Position numbers and translations under genes: made by a program
The notes under the pieces: model-generated
Database searches by the model: none
Told to the model about the DNA's origin: nothing
What the model saw: only the letters and a program-made list of their open reading frames with translations
Shown: positions 7,091 through 14,504 of the stretch, in pieces
Numbering within the stretch: the stretch's first letter is position 1
How the letters are laid out: each line of letters begins with the position of its first letter
Virus record (IMG/VR): IMGVR_UViG_3300025120_013547
Location: 1 to 21,302 of that record
DNA length: 21,302 nucleotides
Direction: 5' to 3' (one strand)
Source of the DNA: a virus

Positions 7091-7545
7091 TAAACTGGTA
7101 CAACGAAGTAAGTAGAAACCTAGCTAAGATACCCGATTGTGTAGCGTACTTTGACCAAGAATTAATAGAAGCAAAGAAGCAGTGCAAAATATACGGCAAT
7201 CTAGAAAAAGCGGCCGCTTCATTGCCTGGCATAGTTGAGGAAAGATTTGGACAACTACAACAGCTAGAAGCAATACTAGAATACCTAAACATAGAATTAA
7301 GAAGATTAAGATCCAAGACTTTCAGAAAATTCCTTGAAAACTACAACAGAGCATTGAGTAGTAATGACGCAACAAAATATGTTGACGGGGAAGATGATGT
7401 TGTTGACATGACAAAAATAATCAATGACTTTGCACTGATAAGAAACCAGTGGCTATCCATCACCAAAGGCTTGGACCAAAAACAATGGCAGATAACAAAT
7501 ATTGTTAAATTGAGAGTGGCGGGCATGGAAGATGCCGATATCTAA
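7087..7545 (+). CDS. Helical phage protein, possibly a UvsY-like recombination mediator
   Basis: The 152-residue product is predicted to be mainly alpha-helical, with a coiled-coil-like stretch at about 52-90 (QLQQLEAILEYLNIELRRLR). Its end, around KQWQITNIVKLRVAGMED, recalls the C-terminal pattern of UvsY (a helix with an IxN/IxxIxxxR motif and a Gly). UvsY is the mediator that loads UvsX onto gp32-coated DNA, and it is 137 residues in T4. The location, two genes after uvsX and coupled by ATGA, supports this. The sequence likeness is weak and I would not name it on that alone; a generic conserved phage protein is the alternative. Confidence 0.8.
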   Translation: MINWYNEVSRNLAKIPDCVAYFDQELIEAKKQCKIYGNLEKAAASLPGIVEERFGQLQQLEAILEYLNIELRRLRSKTFRKFLENYNRALSSNDATKYVDGEDDVVDMTKIINDFALIRNQWLSITKGLDQKQWQITNIVKLRVAGMEDADI

Positions 7546-8152
7546 TAGAATCATACTCACAGACGTAGACGGCGTGTTGTTGGAATGGGAACACCATTTT
7601 ACCAAATGGTTACAGCTACGGTCGTATTTTGACAAGCAGGGAATTAGGAATTATCCTTACAAGTTAGTGGACACCGGACAGGACGACTACGAGATGGCTA
7701 ACAGATTTGGTGTTAGTAAAGATACAATCCGACAAGAAATCAGAGAATTTAATAGAAGTGCATGGATGGGAACACAAAGACCTATGTTAGAATCGCAAAC
7801 TTGGGTAAAACTTTTAGCGGCAGAAGGTTGGACGTTTGTACCAATTACATCACAGACATCGGACATACCAGCACAGTGTCTACGTAAGAAAAGACTAGGT
7901 GAATTATTTGGTGACCATATCTTTATGAATTACCACATACTAGGCACAGGAGCAAACAAAGATTCGGCATTATCGGAGTTTCACGATACTGGACTGTATT
8001 GGGTCGAGGACAAGCCTAAGAACGCTCTAGCCGGGCTCAATTACGGTTTAAAGCCTATATTAATCGACCATCCATACAACAGAGATTTTAATCACCCCGA
8101 GATCATACGTGTAAATAATTGGAAACAAATACACGAGATATTATCCAAATGA
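7532..8152 (+). CDS. HAD-superfamily hydrolase, probable phosphatase
   Basis: HAD enzymes usually remove phosphate through an aspartyl-phosphate intermediate. Motif I is DVDGVLLEW, with nucleophile D11 and acid/base D13. Motif II is VPITSQT (T106 or S107). The motif III lysine is likely K143, and motif IV is WVEDKPKN (E159-D160). The 206 residues include a helical cap region at about 20-90, as in nucleotidase-type HADs. The substrate could be a deoxynucleotide, matching the replication genes upstream, or a sugar phosphate, matching the glycan genes downstream. The sequence does not decide. It overlaps the preceding gene by 14 bases and the next by ATGA, so it bridges the two blocks. Confidence 0.85.
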   Translation: MPISNRIILTDVDGVLLEWEHHFTKWLQLRSYFDKQGIRNYPYKLVDTGQDDYEMANRFGVSKDTIRQEIREFNRSAWMGTQRPMLESQTWVKLLAAEGWTFVPITSQTSDIPAQCLRKKRLGELFGDHIFMNYHILGTGANKDSALSEFHDTGLYWVEDKPKNALAGLNYGLKPILIDHPYNRDFNHPEIIRVNNWKQIHEILSK

Positions 8153-8826
8153 AAATTTATGTAGGTTGGGATTCAAGAGAAGACATTTCATACCAAGTGT
8201 GTGAACACTCTATCAAACGTAGAGATCCCGAAGCAGAGGTACAACCACTCAAACAGAACGAGATGAGACAGCAAGGCATCTACACTCGTGAAGTTGACAA
8301 ACTGGCAACAACAGAATTCACGTTCACAAGATTCTTTGTTCCGCATCTTAACGACTACAAAGGGTGGGCGGTGTTCTGTGATTGCGATTTCCTTTGGAAG
8401 ATACCAACAAAAGAACTAGAACAGTACTGTGATGATTCAAAGGCAGTGGTGTGTGTGCAACACGATTACACACCGGAAGAGGGATCAATCAAGATGGACG
8501 GACAGGTGCAGACAGCATATCCAAGGAAAAATTGGTCAAGCATGGTGCTCTGGAATTGTAAGCATGAGAAGAATAAAATACTGACTCCGGAGTTCCTGAA
8601 TAAACAGACTCCAAAATTCCTACACAGATTCAGCTGGTTAGAAGATTCAGATATCGGATCACTACCACATGAATACAACTGGTTGGTGGGTTGGTACAAA
8701 GAACCAAAAGATGGCGCACCAAAAATACTACACTACACAGAGGGCGGACCATGGTTTGATGGTTACAGGGATTGCGAGTACTCCGACGATTGGAAGAAAG
8801 AAGTCATCAACCTGTTCAGTGCATAA
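8149..8826 (+). CDS. GT-A fold glycosyltransferase, GT8-like
   Basis: It should transfer a sugar from a nucleotide sugar. The 225-residue product opens with the strand MKIYVGWDSRE. It has the metal-binding DxD motif in FCDCDF (D78, D80) after a hydrophobic strand, and ends with HYTEGGPWF (195-203), which is like the H-x-G-x-x-K/x-PW signature near the end of GT8 enzymes. A longer frame begins at 8119. The ATG at 8149 is preferred because it forms a 4-base ATGA junction with the HAD gene and begins the first strand of the fold. Acceptor and sugar are unknown. It opens the run of glycan-directed genes. Confidence 0.8.
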   Translation: MKIYVGWDSREDISYQVCEHSIKRRDPEAEVQPLKQNEMRQQGIYTREVDKLATTEFTFTRFFVPHLNDYKGWAVFCDCDFLWKIPTKELEQYCDDSKAVVCVQHDYTPEEGSIKMDGQVQTAYPRKNWSSMVLWNCKHEKNKILTPEFLNKQTPKFLHRFSWLEDSDIGSLPHEYNWLVGWYKEPKDGAPKILHYTEGGPWFDGYRDCEYSDDWKKEVINLFSA

Positions 8827-9269
8827 TGGAATTTTTCAAAAGACTACACAAAAAATATTACCATACAGATCCAGTAGAACACATCATCGGACAACAGATA
8901 CTTAAATTGGCAGAGTACGATGACCTGTATGAGAATCAAACACGTTTCGAGGGTACAGTCTGGACAAAATTTAAAGAGACACACAACTTAACTTGTCAGT
9001 TTCATAACGACCTTAAGGACATAGATCTTTCAAAGGACATCACATGCTTATGGTTCTTCCGAGAACGAGCTGATAGATCTGCTGGAAATGATATATTATT
9101 AAAAGATAAAACAATAACCTATAATCCAAATGCACTTTTTGTTACATCATCAAAAGAAATTAAAATTGTTGAACGGAAGAAATTCTTTCCTAGGAGACCA
9201 TGTGTACAAATAGACATAAACAACGAGATGTATTTAAATATAAAAAAAGGATTGGACATAAATGAGTGA
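8826..9269 (+). CDS. Degenerate 2OG-Fe(II) oxygenase-like (double-stranded beta-helix) protein
   Basis: The 147-residue product begins at a TAATG junction with the preceding gene. Read against phage 2OG-Fe(II) oxygenases, H60-N-D62 can serve as the HxD metal motif. LWFFRERADRSAGNDI (75-90) takes the place of the usual 'YLN..D..GGDL' strand pair, YNPNALFV (99-106) that of the 'P..N.LV.F' strand, and FPRRPCVQIDI that of the closing Arg strand. The distal His expected before the Arg is absent; Lys lies there (EIKIVER, 111-117). It is also shorter than its canonical relative at 15622. It may therefore be a non-enzymatic binding domain or a diverged enzyme. The fold assignment is by pattern and is uncertain; an unrelated hypothetical protein is the alternative. 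Confidence 0.7.
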   Translation: MEFFKRLHKKYYHTDPVEHIIGQQILKLAEYDDLYENQTRFEGTVWTKFKETHNLTCQFHNDLKDIDLSKDITCLWFFRERADRSAGNDILLKDKTITYNPNALFVTSSKEIKIVERKKFFPRRPCVQIDINNEMYLNIKKGLDINE

Positions 9270-9882
9270 AGGTGAACGATTTCTAGATAAGTGTCTCACA
9301 ACAACAGTAAACTTACAACCGTGGCCGCACCAAATCATCAACGACACATTAAGTCAAGAGGCCTTTGCAAAGCTGAAGGACAGTTGCTTCAAAACAACAT
9401 TGACCAAGACAACAGAACTACATCATATCTTTCCAGATCAATACAGAGACTGGGGCATAGACTTCTACGATGAAACTGTGGACATATGCACCAACCTGTT
9501 GAGAAAAATAAAAGAACTTGTTGGAGTTTATCCAGCAAGTAGATCATATGAGAATCTAGGAGTGAATGCACACATATCTATAACCCCGCCACTGCCATAC
9601 AAGTTCCATGTACATCAAGAAGGTCTGGAAAAAATATGGAGTTCAGTGACTTACATCACACCTGAGAAGAATATTGGGACAAAGATGTATACCAAACAAA
9701 CAGAGAAATCGTTTGTCAGTGAAGCTCCATGGATTCCTAACAGCACATTTATATTTTGTGGACAAGAAGGTCAAACATGGCATTCATATGAAAGCGATCA
9801 AAAATGCAACAGGATCACATTGAATCTTTTTATACAAAAGACACGTAAAAAAAAATGTTTTATGGAGTTTTCTGATCTTTAA
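9262..9882 (+). CDS. 2OG-Fe(II) oxygenase-like protein with an HxE metal motif
   Basis: Family members hydroxylate small molecules, amino-acid residues or sugars using Fe(II), oxygen and 2-oxoglutarate. This 206-residue protein aligns by pattern with the canonical oxygenase gene at 15622. H118-Q-E120 lies before the 'EKIWSSVTYI' strand where that protein has H143-I-D145 before 'MEMWAGLLYM'. The distal His is H174 in TWHSYES, and R184 (NRITLNLF) would bind 2-oxoglutarate. Glu replacing Asp in HxD is known in the superfamily but less common. AAAGG lies 11 bases before the ATG and the start overlaps the previous gene by 8 bases. Its 3' end overlaps the convergent gene by 23 bases. Confidence 0.75.
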   Translation: MSEGERFLDKCLTTTVNLQPWPHQIINDTLSQEAFAKLKDSCFKTTLTKTTELHHIFPDQYRDWGIDFYDETVDICTNLLRKIKELVGVYPASRSYENLGVNAHISITPPLPYKFHVHQEGLEKIWSSVTYITPEKNIGTKMYTKQTEKSFVSEAPWIPNSTFIFCGQEGQTWHSYESDQKCNRITLNLFIQKTRKKKCFMEFSDL

Positions 9883-10576
9883 TAAAATCTTGTAGAGCGT
9901 TGATGTCTGCATTAAGATGTCTTTGCTTTACCTTATCCCAAACAAAGTTATCCCTGTTGTTGATGTTTAGGTGTGTACGCACCTGCTTACCTGTATCGTC
10001 AAACATCTTCTTTGCCTTGAACACAACAGTTGGCAAATAGAGGCATCTTCCTAACTTACGTGCAACTTTCTGTGTGTACGAATCAACATGCCAGTGCCAA
10101 AAGAAAGGTGGAGCCAAGTAGCCTAGTGTGTTAATCCAATTTTTGTGTACAGCAAAGTGTGCCGCGGGTAATGGATTGTCTGGCCATAGTTTTATTTTAT
10201 CTTTTAGGTTCAGTGTGCCTTTTGTTCTACCGTCACTAGGTACAACCATTAGAATCTTGTCCTTGTATTCGTCTATTTGCTTTTTTATTTTTTCATCCCA
10301 TCCTGTTGTTTGCACTTGCACATCGTCGCCCATTAACATCATGATATCGTGTTTAGCTTTCCCGGCCATAAGATTCCAACTGTAACAAGTGGATTGATTT
10401 GGACCAACAGTATAATGCTTTTCGTCCAACAGATCCTTGTACTTTTCTAATGCAGGGTCGTCATCGTTGAGATAGAAAAGAAATTCAGTTTCACCTTGCT
10501 GTGTAGATGTCGCTGTGTCGACCAGGCGCTTTGCTAGTTCGGGCCTGCCCCTCGACGGACAACAAAAAGAAATCAT
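9860..10576 (-). CDS. GT-A fold glycosyltransferase (GT2-like)
   Basis: The N terminus, ISFCCPSRGRPELAKRL, is the usual first strand and loop of GT-A enzymes that bind a nucleotide sugar. NDDD (37-40) follows the second strand, and IMMLMGDDVQ (78-87) carries the metal-binding acidic pair D84-D85. The aromatic, His-rich segment FFWHWHVD (158-165) probably lies by the acceptor site. A frame six codons longer starts at 10594, but the ATG at 10576 forms a 4-base ATGA overlap with the epimerase gene and begins directly at the first strand, giving 238 residues. It is the last gene of the minus-strand operon. Sugar and acceptor are unknown. Confidence 0.82.
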   Translation of the reverse strand: MISFCCPSRGRPELAKRLVDTATSTQQGETEFLFYLNDDDPALEKYKDLLDEKHYTVGPNQSTCYSWNLMAGKAKHDIMMLMGDDVQVQTTGWDEKIKKQIDEYKDKILMVVPSDGRTKGTLNLKDKIKLWPDNPLPAAHFAVHKNWINTLGYLAPPFFWHWHVDSYTQKVARKLGRCLYLPTVVFKAKKMFDDTGKQVRTHLNINNRDNFVWDKVKQRHLNADINALQDFIKDQKTP

Positions 10577-11577
10577 ATTAGCTTGTTCTTCCAAGTCTCT
10601 GGGGTCTTGTCGTTTATAATTTCTAAAGGTAAATGATACTGAAACTTCTTTGTACCTCTGGTTCTAATGTACTCGGCTGTCTTTTTAACCGACTGTCGCA
10701 TATTGATTGCCGTGCTGTAACCTAATAGTTCTCTTGCTTTGTCCGATGAACACACTGCTAGTTTAACTTCTTTGGGTCTATCTTTATGGTGTATTGGATC
10801 TAAATTAATTCCTGTTTCGTTAGCACAGGCCTCTGCTAACTCGTTGATCGTTATAGGTTCTTCGTCTGGTCCGATATTAATGACTTCTCCAATCACATTA
10901 TCTTGGAATGCAAGTGCATTCAAACAATACAAGCAATCATCAATGTAACTGAAACATCGTTGCTGTTCTCCATCTCCGTATATGATGGGTTGTTTGCCTT
11001 GTAACATCCTGTTCAACATTATGGACATCACATTCCGGAACGGGTCATCATACTTCTGTCTCGGTCCAACAATGTTGTGTGGCACGGCGATAACATATTC
11101 TACCCCGTGTGTTTCGCACAAATTTCTTAGCACATCCTCACCGGCCTTCTTTGCGATACCATATGGATCCTGTGGACGACACTCATAATCTTCCTTGTAC
11201 GGCATCTTGTCATGGTGCCCATACCTTGCCATGCTCGAACAATACACAATACGTTTTACTCGATTTCTTATTGCCGCTGTGATTGTTGTGACTGACGCTT
11301 CGAATATATTTCTTGTGACAAGCACTGGGGAGAACACAGACAGTCCTTCGTAGGCAGTAGCGGCGGTGTGATACACTATGTCACAACCTTCCATGGCTTT
11401 GGTCATGTTCTCTAGATCACAACAGTCTACCTGGTGGAACTCCACGTCCTGTGGAACGTTATCTGCGTAACCACCGATCATGTTGTCATTGCCGGCAACA
11501 GTGTGACCTTCTGATAGCATTAGGTCTGCTAGGTGTGACCCTAGGAATCCTGCGACACCTGTTATGAAAATCTTCAT
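10573..11577 (-). CDS. NAD-dependent sugar-nucleotide epimerase/dehydratase (extended SDR)
   Basis: It is likely to convert one nucleotide sugar into another (for example a 4-epimerisation of UDP-Glc, UDP-GlcNAc or a uronate form). The Rossmann motif GVAGFLG occupies residues 7-13. The catalytic set is S114/S115 with YGIAK (Y139, K143). Substrate-binding patterns typical of extended SDRs follow: PHNIVGPRQ (166-174) and GDGEQQRCFSYIDD (201-214). The 334-residue length is normal for the family. No sugar nucleotidyltransferase is present in the window, so the substrate is presumably taken from the host pool. The gene begins 4 bases after the FkbM stop, without a clear ribosome site, and is probably translated by coupling. 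Exact substrate cannot be read from the sequence. Confidence 0.92.
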   Translation of the reverse strand: MKIFITGVAGFLGSHLADLMLSEGHTVAGNDNMIGGYADNVPQDVEFHQVDCCDLENMTKAMEGCDIVYHTAATAYEGLSVFSPVLVTRNIFEASVTTITAAIRNRVKRIVYCSSMARYGHHDKMPYKEDYECRPQDPYGIAKKAGEDVLRNLCETHGVEYVIAVPHNIVGPRQKYDDPFRNVMSIMLNRMLQGKQPIIYGDGEQQRCFSYIDDCLYCLNALAFQDNVIGEVINIGPDEEPITINELAEACANETGINLDPIHHKDRPKEVKLAVCSSDKARELLGYSTAINMRQSVKKTAEYIRTRGTKKFQYHLPLEIINDKTPETWKNKLI

Positions 11578-11581
11578 ATGT

Positions 11582-12220
11582 CTATTTACTTTTACCTTTT
11601 TTACGCCACACTACATCCGGCCAAACCTTGATCATGATTTCAAATCCAGTTTTTCTTAGATGTTTTTCAATTTCTAGATTACTGCTACCATATTTTTTTG
11701 AATTATTATTCAGTTCTATCATTAGATAGTCAACATTTTTCAACGTATTCCCAGCACCTTTGAGAACTTCCATTTCAAAGCCTTCAACATCGATCTTGAT
11801 TAAATCAACATCATCGAGATTCAAGCTGTCTATGGTTACCATGGGTATGGTGCCGTCTCCCATTACACGTTTTGCCTGTGTGAAATTATCTTCAGACAAT
11901 GATATCATTTTTTCTTCATTGCCCACTGCGAGTTGATGTGTTTCAACATCTTCGGGACAATTCTTCACAAGGCATTCGTAATGAACGGGGTCTGGTTCAA
12001 AAGCTATCACTCTCCCACAAAACCCATTCATGGCCATGGTCCATGTGCCCACCCATGCTCCGATGTCTAGCACATGGTTGAACTTTATATCTTTACTGTT
12101 GCAGTGTATGATAAGTTTTTCGAGACACTTGTTCTGTGTAAAATTTTTATCTTTTTTCCAATCCTCGATGTGTACATCGTTTGACGGTACCCAGAATCCA
12201 TTAATTTTTTCAATAGACAT
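11582..12220 (-). CDS. FkbM-family SAM-dependent methyltransferase
   Basis: FkbM-family enzymes O-methylate sugars and other secondary-metabolite hydroxyls. The 212-residue protein has the SAM-binding glycine-rich motif DIGAWVGTW (52-60), the acidic motif II FEPDP (74-78), and the family's characteristic IKIDVEGFEMEVLKG (141-155), followed by YLMIELN (165-171). AAAGGA lies 8 bases before the ATG and supports the start. It overlaps the upstream SGNH-like gene by 11 bases. In this cluster it probably methylates a glycan produced by the neighbouring transferases. Confidence 0.9.
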   Translation of the reverse strand: MSIEKINGFWVPSNDVHIEDWKKDKNFTQNKCLEKLIIHCNSKDIKFNHVLDIGAWVGTWTMAMNGFCGRVIAFEPDPVHYECLVKNCPEDVETHQLAVGNEEKMISLSEDNFTQAKRVMGDGTIPMVTIDSLNLDDVDLIKIDVEGFEMEVLKGAGNTLKNVDYLMIELNNNSKKYGSSNLEIEKHLRKTGFEIMIKVWPDVVWRKKGKSK

Positions 12221-12983
12221 TCCATATATCCTTTACAAGAGGTTGCAATATGTCTGCCCATTCCCGCTGTCCAACTACATTTGGATGTTCATCTAAATCC
12301 GAAACAACAAATTTATTTTTGAGACACCAGCCATGTTGGGTCTCATCAAAACTACCTTGTAGTTTATAAAAGCGTTTTTGGTCTACTTGTTCCAACAGCC
12401 TTCTACACTCATTGGTTCGTGGTCTATCAAATCCATTGTACAGTGCGTTGAACATCAAGTATGGAGTCTTGTTCAGTTTTAGAAACGACTGCATGTAGAG
12501 TATTTGCAGAGCGGTTCTGATCTGTCCATCGGCCTCCAGTGCCGGTGAGTAGTGTGTGTCTCCGTCATGTATCCATGGAGTGAATGGTAGATCCTTGTAC
12601 TTGGGAGGTGATAGCGGATCAACCATCTTCCATGTGTGCCAGTGTGTGTTACTACGAGAGGTTGTCAGTGCCTCACGCCTGTTGTAACTGGTGAGTCCTA
12701 TCAACACAAAGGTCTTCTTTAATTTAACCTGTGGCAATCTACGTACTATCATCTCGTTGCTGACTCCGTTGTCTGCAATTTTAAAAAAATCAGCACCTAG
12801 TTTCTTAGCCAGCACTGATCCACACGTGTGCGGAGCTTCGGCCCTTACACCGTATTTTTTTTTGAAAGTACTTTTGTTCGCAATATTAGTCGCACGTGCA
12901 CCAGATTCAATTCCCTTGATATAATCCGGGACACCATTGCCCATTGCGAAAGAACATCCGAAGTGTATTAATTTTTTTTTCAT
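12210..12983 (-). CDS. SGNH/GDSL-like hydrolase-fold protein
   Basis: SGNH enzymes are esterases or acyl-transfer enzymes, often acting on O-acetylated glycans. The blocks can be read in order: block I HFGCSF (Ser11), block II ADNGVSNE (Gly73, Asn76), block III LIGLTSYNR (94-102), and block V DLDEHPN with Asp231 and His233 completing a Ser-Asp-His triad. At 257 residues it is slightly longer than a minimal SGNH domain, with an insert rich in His, Trp and Pro at about 110-150. There is no signal peptide, so it acts in the cytoplasm. AAGGGA lies 8 bases before the ATG, which overlaps the preceding stop codon as TAATG. A second, diverged copy is two genes upstream. Confidence 0.75.
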   Translation of the reverse strand: MKKKLIHFGCSFAMGNGVPDYIKGIESGARATNIANKSTFKKKYGVRAEAPHTCGSVLAKKLGADFFKIADNGVSNEMIVRRLPQVKLKKTFVLIGLTSYNRREALTTSRSNTHWHTWKMVDPLSPPKYKDLPFTPWIHDGDTHYSPALEADGQIRTALQILYMQSFLKLNKTPYLMFNALYNGFDRPRTNECRRLLEQVDQKRFYKLQGSFDETQHGWCLKNKFVVSDLDEHPNVVGQREWADILQPLVKDIWNVY

Positions 12984-13795
12984 TACAATATTCCCTTGTC
13001 CATTAGTATCTCAACTGCCTTACCATTCTCAAACTCCTCCGGCGTGAACTGTTGGTATGCCAAACTATACAACCATTCTTCAGCACCAACAAAGAAAGGA
13101 TCCTCTATGTCTGCCAGTTCTTGTCCTGCAATCTCCTTGGCAAAACTCTTGTTATCAGCAATAGTCGGTATACCCATGCACTGTGCTTCTATGGCCGCTA
13201 TCGAACAACTTGTCACCAGACACCAAGCATCCTTCAGGTCTTCTGCCAATGGTACCTTTGCCTCACTTGGTCCTGACGTTCCCCTGCCACGTGGTTTCTC
13301 TCTTATTCTAATCGGTCTGTCTGTGTACCTTTTGATTTGTTCCACAGTTTCCTCTAACCAGTTGGGTCTGTCTAAGTAATTGTGTATGCTGTCCGAGCTC
13401 GGACACACCAATACGTAAGATCCCTTGAAGTTTGGTGCTTTTATTTTCATGCCAAACTTATCAAACCTATCAGACTTACAGTCTCTGATGTAGCTGGCAT
13501 GTATCTTATTCCTACATATACGCCAGTAGTGATTGTCAGGCTTTAGATCGTTGTTGTCAAACCTTCCAAAGTACGGTGTATCTGTGAACCAGTACTGATG
13601 TTTGCGTTCTTCTAATTTCTTGACCATCTGCATGTTGTTGTTCACAAATCCCCAATACATGGAATTTGCCAAGGGTTCTGTTGCGACATTGTTGTCTAGG
13701 ATATTAACCTGCTCGGGCCATGACTGCTTGACACCATCAAACACTTCCCATGCCTTGCTCTTCTTGTTGTTAAATGGTGCGTAGATTGTTAACAT
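12983..13795 (-). CDS. GT-B/KpsC-like glycosyltransferase, copy 1 of 3
   Basis: The protein (270 residues) looks like the C-terminal half of a GT-B enzyme of the capsule-type (KpsC/KpsS, CDP-glycerol transferase) kind. Markers are SYVLVCPSS (126-134), a strand with IREKPRG (164-170), VTSCSIAAIEA (194-204), GIPT (208-211) and DIEDP (229-233). The ending has the pattern LAYQQFTPEEF (245-255). The genes at 16389 and 18002 share the same blocks, with VTFNSS or VTHNST in place of VTSCS. The alternative is a non-catalytic relative that binds glycans. Ribosome site AAGGA lies 8 bases before the ATG, and the gene overlaps its upstream neighbour by 26 bases. There is no signal peptide or membrane segment. 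Confidence 0.72.
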   Translation of the reverse strand: MLTIYAPFNNKKSKAWEVFDGVKQSWPEQVNILDNNVATEPLANSMYWGFVNNNMQMVKKLEERKHQYWFTDTPYFGRFDNNDLKPDNHYWRICRNKIHASYIRDCKSDRFDKFGMKIKAPNFKGSYVLVCPSSDSIHNYLDRPNWLEETVEQIKRYTDRPIRIREKPRGRGTSGPSEAKVPLAEDLKDAWCLVTSCSIAAIEAQCMGIPTIADNKSFAKEIAGQELADIEDPFFVGAEEWLYSLAYQQFTPEEFENGKAVEILMDKGIL

Positions 13796-14471
13796 CTATG
13801 AATTCCTTAAGCTGGTTAGCCCAATCCCTATGTCCTATTGCAGACGGATGCCAATCGCCGGGTGAGCAGTGTTGATTATGTTTTTCAGTATAGTCCTTGT
13901 GCGATGTGTCTGGTTTGTAATATCTTGTCATGTCAATTGACCTAAAAAGTGCTTTTACATCATCTGATTTGGCTTTTATTTCTGTGTCGGATATTGTTTT
14001 GTACATAACGTATGGATATTTTTTGACTTTGAAATAGTTCTGTAAATTGACTGCGGCTTCTATTGATTCATACTGCATCATTTCGTCCATATCCAAATTG
14101 CCTGTATTGAAAAGGTATTTGAAGAATTTTTGTGTATTCGTGTTTATGTGCGGCTTGTAAGTTCTCCATGCTGTTGAAAGTTCAGGAAATTTATTTTTCT
14201 TATATCCATCAGTTGTTGGGAAGTCAAATCTCTGTCCCGACGTGATACCTATCACAAAAAAACATTTCTTGGCCAACTCTACGTTTCTCTCGCACCAAAC
14301 TTTTGTGCTCACGCTGAGTCTCTTGTTGCCACGACCGCCACCGCCCATGTGACGTGCTGTTTCTAGGTCCATTATCTCGGCTAGTTCCATTCCAACGTGT
14401 GTGTTCACACCTTCCTTGGGTCTCTGGGTTAGGAATGAACATCCGTTGGTAAAAATATGAGTGGGTTGCAT
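13770..14471 (-). CDS. SGNH-like hydrolase-fold protein, second copy
   Basis: The product has 233 residues and the same block order as the gene at 12210. Block I is NGCSF (Ser12), the block II region is GGGGRGNKR (43-51, Gly48-Asn49), block III is VIGITSGQR (73-81), and block V is GDWHPS (Asp206, His208), followed by a shared IGHRDWA (compare VGQREWA in the other copy). The two are clear paralogues but differ in the middle. It is the first gene of the minus-strand operon. The start lies 5 bases past the palindromic promoter without a ribosome site. The likely role is ester formation or removal on a glycan; a purely structural role cannot be excluded. Confidence 0.75.
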   Translation of the reverse strand: MQPTHIFTNGCSFLTQRPKEGVNTHVGMELAEIMDLETARHMGGGGRGNKRLSVSTKVWCERNVELAKKCFFVIGITSGQRFDFPTTDGYKKNKFPELSTAWRTYKPHINTNTQKFFKYLFNTGNLDMDEMMQYESIEAAVNLQNYFKVKKYPYVMYKTISDTEIKAKSDDVKALFRSIDMTRYYKPDTSHKDYTEKHNQHCSPGDWHPSAIGHRDWANQLKEFIDVNNLRTI

Positions 14472-14476
14472 AATAA

Positions 14477-14490
14477 TATAATTAATTATA
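14477..14490. promoter_or_regulatory. Perfect 14-bp palindrome forming divergent promoters
   Basis: TATAATTAATTATA reads identically on both strands, so it provides a TATAAT -10 box and a TATAATTA sequence (seven of eight matches to the T4 late promoter) in each direction. It lies exactly in the gap between the minus-strand operon (ATG at 14471) and the plus-strand operon (ATG at 14505). A poor -35 (TTGCGC on the minus strand, 14513-14508) is 17 bases away. Late-type or simple -10-driven expression of both glycan operons from one site is likely. Confidence 0.6.
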
Positions 14491-14504
14491 CACTAAAGAC
14501 ACCC

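Noticed and set aside
8669-8905. Plus-strand open frame of 78 codons across the GT8-like/oxygenase-like junction
   Set aside because: It overlaps two better-supported genes in another frame and its product has the Thr/His/Arg-rich composition of an out-of-frame reading.
12996-13379. Plus-strand open frame of 127 codons opposite the KpsC-like gene
   Set aside because: It is antisense to a gene with clear paralogues and ribosome site; the long frame is a by-product of codon use.
14457-14504. Extended N terminus of the GT61-like protein from the ATG at 14457
   Set aside because: It would overlap the divergent gene and begin upstream of the palindromic promoter; the extra 16 residues resemble no family N terminus.
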